Source: an uncultured Hymenobacter sp.
GTDB taxonomy: Bacteria; Bacteroidota; Bacteroidia; Cytophagales; Hymenobacteraceae
Length of the DNA stretch: 64,000 nt
Reading direction: 5' to 3'
NCBI GenBank assembly: GCA_937871705.1
Contig: CALMOO010000657.1
Coordinates: forward strand, 1-64,000
Within the stretch, counting starts at the first letter, position 1. Every line of letters starts with the position of its first letter. Shown here piece after piece: positions 60,183-64,000 of this stretch. Under the pieces are notes generated by a model that made no database searches, was not told where the DNA came from, and saw nothing but the letters and a program-made list of their open reading frames with translations. The translations under genes were made by a program, and so were the position numbers.

Positions 60183-61003
60183 CCAGCCCTGCGGCGCGAC
60201 GCCAGGCAGCGCAGGGCTTAGTGAGTAAGGGCTGGAGTCAACGGCGAGCGTGTGCCCTGGTCGGGCTCGCGCGTGGCAGCTATCATCGCGTGAAGCAGGG
60301 GCGTAACGATGAGCCGGTATAGCAGGCTTTATGGGCGTTAACGGGGCGGCACCCCTGCTAGGGTTTCTGAAAGCTGCACCACTGCTTGCGCAAAAACGGC
60401 CTGCTAATCAATCACAAACGCACGTTGCGTATTTATCGAACACTCGCCTTGAACTTACCCCGGCGCCTAAAAAAGCGAGTGCCTGCCCGTGTCAAGCAGC
60501 CTTTAGTGGTACCGGTGGCGGCTAATGTGTGCTGATCACTTGACTTTACCAGCGACGTGTTGACGGATGGCCGCCGGTTTCGGACGCTAAACGTGCTCGA
60601 TGATTTTAACCGCCAATAATTGGGCATCGAAATCGACTTTTCCTTACCGGCCAATCGCGTCGTACAGGTACTCACGCGCTTAGTCGAGTGCCATGGCCGT
60701 CCCACGCAGCTGCGTACCGATAGCGGCTCTGAATTTATCAGCGCCCGTCTGAGCGAGTGGTGTGAGCAGCAGGGCATTGTTCTGCACTAAATTCAGCCCG
60801 GCAAGCCGACGCAAAACGCCTACATCGAACGCTTCAACGCCTCGTTTCGCCGCTAGCTGCTTGACGCCCAGCTGTTTCGCTCGCTGGCCCACGTACGCCA
60901 GCTCGTGGACGAGTGGCTGCACGATTACAACACCCAACGGCCGCACCAAGCCTTGAATTTTAGGACCCCATCGAATTTAAACAAGCGGCTTAGCCTCTGC
61001 TAA
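60179..61003 (+). pseudogene. IS3-family transposase OrfB with seven in-frame stop codons
   Basis: One uninterrupted register of 274 codons reads as OrfB: 'GLVSKGWSQRRACALVGLAR', 'LDFTSDVLTDGRRFRTLNVL', 'RTDSGSEFISARLSEWCEQQ' and 'TQNAYIERFNASFRR'. The DDE residues are all present (D in LDFT, D in RTDSG, E in IERFN). Stops lie at 60320 (TAG), 60359 (TAG), 60368 (TGA), 60533 (TGA), 60617 (TAA), 60788 (TAA) and 60854 (TAG). No insertion or deletion breaks the frame. Confidence 0.9.
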
Positions 61004-61017
61004 CTACTGGTTTACCG

Positions 61018-61556
61018 AACGGGGAAGCGTACACTATGAGGTAGACGAGAATTTGCCCTGGCACTCGACCGTGAGCCGCACGCGCAAGGCGTGACAGCCT
61101 GGATTCCGGTCTTCGGGCAGTACAAGCCCGAAACGCAGGGCTTCGCCTACGACCGCACAGCCGACCAGTACGTCTGCCCGATGGGCAAGGCGCTGCCCTT
61201 CCAGAAGTACGACACGAACCAGGACGGCGGTTAATACAAAATCTATTGGGCCGCCTACCGCGATAGCCAGCCGTGCCCGCGCAAGCCGGCCTGCGCCCCG
61301 AAAGCCCAGCGCAAGCAGCTCACCAAAGCCATTTACGAGGCGACTTATCGGCGGGCTTGGCAGTGCCAGCAGTCCCGCCGGGGAGCGTCTGCGCCGGGTC
61401 CGACAAAGTACAGTGGAACCCGTATTTGGCAATCTAATCCATCATTACGGCCTGCGCCGGATGAACGTGCAAGGGCAGGCTGGGGTCCACAAGACCATGC
61501 TGCTCACGGCCGTGGCTTACAACCTTAAAAAGCTGCTTCGGTACCGGCCGAGGTAG
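61018..61556 (+). pseudogene. IS1182-family transposase remnant
   Basis: Begins 'YEVDENLPWHSTVSRTRK' (N-terminal block of IS1182 transposases), then by an internal deletion joins the C-terminal half in another frame ('GVTAWIPVFGQYKPETQGFA', 'YWAAYRDSQPCPRKPACAPK'; in-frame TAA near 61232). After a further frameshift it ends 'VRQSTVEPVFGNLIHHYGLR' and 'AVAYNLKKLLRYRPR'. The middle of the gene, including most catalytic residues, is missing. It abuts the IS3 element with only about 15 bp between. Confidence 0.75.
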
Positions 61557-61840
61557 CACATCAGCACGGCTGTTGCGCTGCCCCAGCCGGTGGCAGTTCC
61601 AGATACACGCTTTTTGCTCCGTAATCGCCGGGCCTATTTCAAAAATCAGGCCCCAGCGTAGCATCTGATCAGAAAAGGAGCAATCCAAGCGGAGTTCTGC
61701 AACAGCTACGTTCGTTAAAGTAGACTAGTAATTGCGTCGCTCCTGTCCTTTTGCTGGGGTAGCTTTGCAGGCACGCACCAGTTACCATAACACGCCCTAA
61801 CTTTAAAGGCTATAGCTGCTATTTTGCAGTTCGAGTCTTT

Positions 61841-63250
61841 TTAGTTTTTCAGAACTACGTAGCCATAGGCCGGCAGGGTGAGTTGGCCACCAAGGGTAGT
61901 AGTGCCGCCCTGTAAGGCGTTGGTCCAAGTGGAATTAGTTAGGGAGGCAGGCACGGTGTACGTGGTAGGAGCGTTGCGGACGTTAACCAACACTAGCGCC
62001 TGGTTGGTGCCCGCCGTTTTGGTAAAGGCACACACGTCGGCCGAGCTGGAGGAAACCGGGGTGCCATGTTGCAGGGCCGGGCTGGCGTCGCGGGCGGTCA
62101 GCAGCTGCTGGTAGGCCCCCTTCACGTCGGAATGCGCACTCCACTTTACTTTTACGGTGGTGAAAGGAAAGGTAATGGGTGTCGTCATGCCCGCTTCTTG
62201 CCCATTGTACACCAAAGGCACGCCCTTGTAGCAGGAAGCAATAACGAAGGCCGACATGGCGCCCGCATTTCCTCCGTAGAGCGTTACCGGTGTGCCATCT
62301 GAGCTATTCACGTCATGGTTGGTAGTGTAGCGTACCACGCGCTGGGTTAGTGACGCGCCTACGTACTCGCTGGTATTGAGGGCATCAAGGCTGGTAGCCG
62401 ACGCGCCGCTGGCGTACACCTTTTTGAGGGCATCATAGAAGCTGAACCCAAAATTATAGTCGAAGCCGGCGGTGAAGTTGGCGCTGCGCGTGCCTTCGGC
62501 CAGCAGCAGCAACTTATGGGCCTTCACGTTGCGCAGCGTATCTACCGCTTGCTGCCAGAAGTCGACGGGCGGCGCATCGGCGTAGTCGCAGCGGAAGCCG
62601 TCAACGTTGGCCATGTACACCCACGATTTCATGGCTGCAATCAGGTTCAGGCGCATGGTGGCATTAGCAAAGTTGAGTTGAGCCACATCGGTGTAGTTGG
62701 TATTGGGCGGGCTTAGGATGGTGCCGGCAGCGTCGCGCAGATACCAGTCGGGGTGCGTTGTAATCCAGGCATTGTCCCAGCTGGTATGGTTGGCTACCCA
62801 GTCCAGCATCACGCTCAGGCCGCGGGCGTGGGCGCCGTCCACGAGCGCGCGCAGGTCGGCCAGGGTGCCAAATTCAGGGTTGACGGCCGTGTAGTCCTGC
62901 ACCGCGAAAGGCGAGTTCACGGCTCGCATTTGCCCCACTGGGTAGATGGGCATGAGGTAAAGCACGTTGACGCCGATGGCCTTAATGGAATCGAGCCGGG
63001 CTGTGACGCCCGCCAGGTTGCCGTTTTGGCTGAAGGCACGAATATTCACTTGATAAATCGCGGCGTCTTCCCGGTTGGGCACGCCCGTGAACGGCGCGCC
63101 GTACTGCGGAGGCGTGGGAATGCTGACGGTAGGAGTAGTTGGCGTAACCTGAGTGGGAGGCTCCGGGTCGGCGGGCTTGCAGCCGGCTAGCAGGCTCGCC
63201 GTAAAGAGAAAAAATAAGCTGGTCTTGGTGGCATTAATTAACAAGGACAT
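61841..63250 (-). CDS. Secreted GH13 alpha-amylase-family lipoprotein
   Basis: 469 residues from the ATG at 63250 (a TTG four codons earlier is possible). Lipobox 'LLAGC' followed by a Pro/Thr-rich linker. GH13 blocks: 'VNVLYLMPIYPVG', 'GLSVMLDWVANH', nucleophile D222 in 'VDGFRCDYADAP', acid/base E252 in 'LLLLAEGTR', and stabiliser D313 in 'YTTNHDVNSSDG'. It hydrolyses alpha-1,4-glucans at the cell surface. It lies 72 bp after the LacI regulator on the same strand, so it is probably under its control. Confidence 0.93.
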   Translation of the reverse strand: MSLLINATKTSLFFLFTASLLAGCKPADPEPPTQVTPTTPTVSIPTPPQYGAPFTGVPNREDAAIYQVNIRAFSQNGNLAGVTARLDSIKAIGVNVLYLMPIYPVGQMRAVNSPFAVQDYTAVNPEFGTLADLRALVDGAHARGLSVMLDWVANHTSWDNAWITTHPDWYLRDAAGTILSPPNTNYTDVAQLNFANATMRLNLIAAMKSWVYMANVDGFRCDYADAPPVDFWQQAVDTLRNVKAHKLLLLAEGTRSANFTAGFDYNFGFSFYDALKKVYASGASATSLDALNTSEYVGASLTQRVVRYTTNHDVNSSDGTPVTLYGGNAGAMSAFVIASCYKGVPLVYNGQEAGMTTPITFPFTTVKVKWSAHSDVKGAYQQLLTARDASPALQHGTPVSSSSADVCAFTKTAGTNQALVLVNVRNAPTTYTVPASLTNSTWTNALQGGTTTLGGQLTLPAYGYVVLKN

Positions 63251-63321
63251 CGGGAAACGCAAAAAAGTAGGAGTGAGATAAAACGGTCATTGCGCCCAGA
63301 CTAGTGAAGGCTGGCCGCTAC

Positions 63322-64000
63322 CTACGCCGCTGCGCGCCGGGACGAAGCCCTCACCAGTAGCTGAGGAGTGAGCAGCACCGGGCTGGGCGGAGGTAAACTG
63401 GGGCTAGGGTGCAGAAGAGTGAGCAGCAGCTGCACGGCCAACTGGCCCATTTGACGGCTGCACTGGTCTACGGTGGTGAGCGGCGGCTCGGTGAGTTGGG
63501 TAAAGGTGGCGTTGCTGAAGCCTGCTAGAGCTACATCGTCGGGAATGCGTAGGCCGCACTGCTTCAGCACGAGCATCGCCCCGGCCGTCGCCGAGTCGTT
63601 GGAAGAGAAAACGGCGTCGGGCGGCAAGGACAGGCGCAGCATCTGCTGCATCCCGAGGGTGCCGGCTTGCTGGTCGGGCTCGGCCCGGTACAGCAGCTCT
63701 TCCCGGTAGGGCTGGCCGTGGTCGCGCAGAGCCTGGAGGTAGCCTTGGTGCCGCTGCTGGTAAATGCCCACGTGCTGGGGACCCGAGAAATGCGCAATGC
63801 GCTGATAGCCCTCGGCCAGCAGGTGGGCTACCACCGCGTAGGCCCCGGCGTAGTCGTCAAGCACCACCGAACTGATGTGGTTGCCCGTCAATCCAGGCGC
63901 GGCTCGATCGAAAAAAACCAACGGTAGCTTCGCCGCACGCAAGGGCTCGAAGTGCGAAAAATCTTGCGTGCTGCTAGCCAGCGACACCAGCACGCCGGCT
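63322..64000 (-). CDS. LacI-family transcriptional regulator, N-terminus outside window
   Basis: About 226 residues of the C-terminal sugar-binding domain; the helix-turn-helix lies beyond the right edge. Family blocks: 'PLVFFDRAAPGLTGNHISSV', 'DDYAGAYAVVAHLLAEGYQR', 'FSSNDSATAGAMLVLKQCGL' and 'IPDDVALAGFSNATFTQLTE'. Located upstream of the alpha-amylase gene in the same direction, suggesting a maltodextrin-responsive regulator. The C-terminus ends in an Arg/Ala-rich tail. Confidence 0.92.
   Translation of the reverse strand, partial: AGVLVSLASSTQDFSHFEPLRAAKLPLVFFDRAAPGLTGNHISSVVLDDYAGAYAVVAHLLAEGYQRIAHFSGPQHVGIYQQRHQGYLQALRDHGQPYREELLYRAEPDQQAGTLGMQQMLRLSLPPDAVFSSNDSATAGAMLVLKQCGLRIPDDVALAGFSNATFTQLTEPPLTTVDQCSRQMGQLAVQLLLTLLHPSPSLPPPSPVLLTPQLLVRASSRRAAA

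Noticed and set aside
61434..61688. Minus-strand frame across the IS1182 end
   Set aside because: It is antisense to the transposase C-terminus and has no homology visible.

Overview
The window looks like chromosome of a GC-rich member of the Bacteroidota, most likely a Hymenobacter-like Cytophagale. The grounds are two SusC/SusD pairs, a hybrid two-component regulator, type IX secretion C-terminal domains on secreted enzymes, Bacteroidota-type promoters with a TAnnTTTG -7 box, and typical Hymenobacter gene styles (HxlR, AraC, Crp/Fnr and YceI genes, short intergenic gaps). No rRNA, tRNA or CRISPR array was seen.

Layout. 1-5 kb: a truncated MDR oxidoreductase divergent from an HxlR regulator. 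Next comes a Tn3-derived element of about 2 kb (979-2961) with 38-bp terminal inverted repeats. It carries an ECF41-type sigma factor and a small membrane protein between two pieces of dead transposase, and it sits exactly at the start codon of a Crp/Fnr-type gene that is followed by a second MDR gene. 5-9 kb: a small hypothetical protein, then an alkylation-repair pair (AlkB-like and AlkA-like) running into an amidohydrolase and a dihydroxyphthalate-decarboxylase/THI5-like protein. 9-16.3 kb: a TetR regulator and a tripartite RND efflux operon with an extra lipoyl-hybrid protein. 16.3-17.8 kb: a DUF2461 protein and two small proteins, one resembling an acyl carrier protein without its serine.

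18.4-25.9 kb: a SusC-SusD-MFS operon ending in a protein with a diadenylate-cyclase-like C-terminal domain. 26-32.5 kb: an MDR gene, two NAD(P)-binding SDR genes divergent from an AraC regulator, an empty 0.8 kb stretch, a Crp/Fnr gene and a YceI gene. An IS3-family remnant follows.

33.2-59.1 kb: a large polysaccharide utilisation locus that reads as an alpha-mannan system. It holds SusC/SusD, a LacZ-type GH2, GH92, two GH76 enzymes, an SGNH esterase with lectin domains, a sialate-O-acetylesterase-like protein, a LacI regulator and a 1445-residue hybrid sensor. The SusC operon and the distant second GH76 share the same promoter plus palindrome with identical spacing, so they look co-regulated. 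Two genes here (49.1-51.1 and 56.0-59.1 kb) are visibly AT-richer than their neighbours.

59.9-61.6 kb: insertion-sequence debris (an IS3-family element whose orfB has seven in-frame stops but no frameshift, then an IS1182-like remnant). 61.8-64 kb: a secreted GH13 alpha-amylase downstream of a truncated LacI regulator, probably the edge of a starch/maltodextrin locus.

Across regions, a pseudo-palindromic motif of the type GACTAnnGGTCA lies in front of the tetR gene, the RND operon, the small gene at 5041 and the SusC gene at 18463. This suggests one TetR-controlled regulon.
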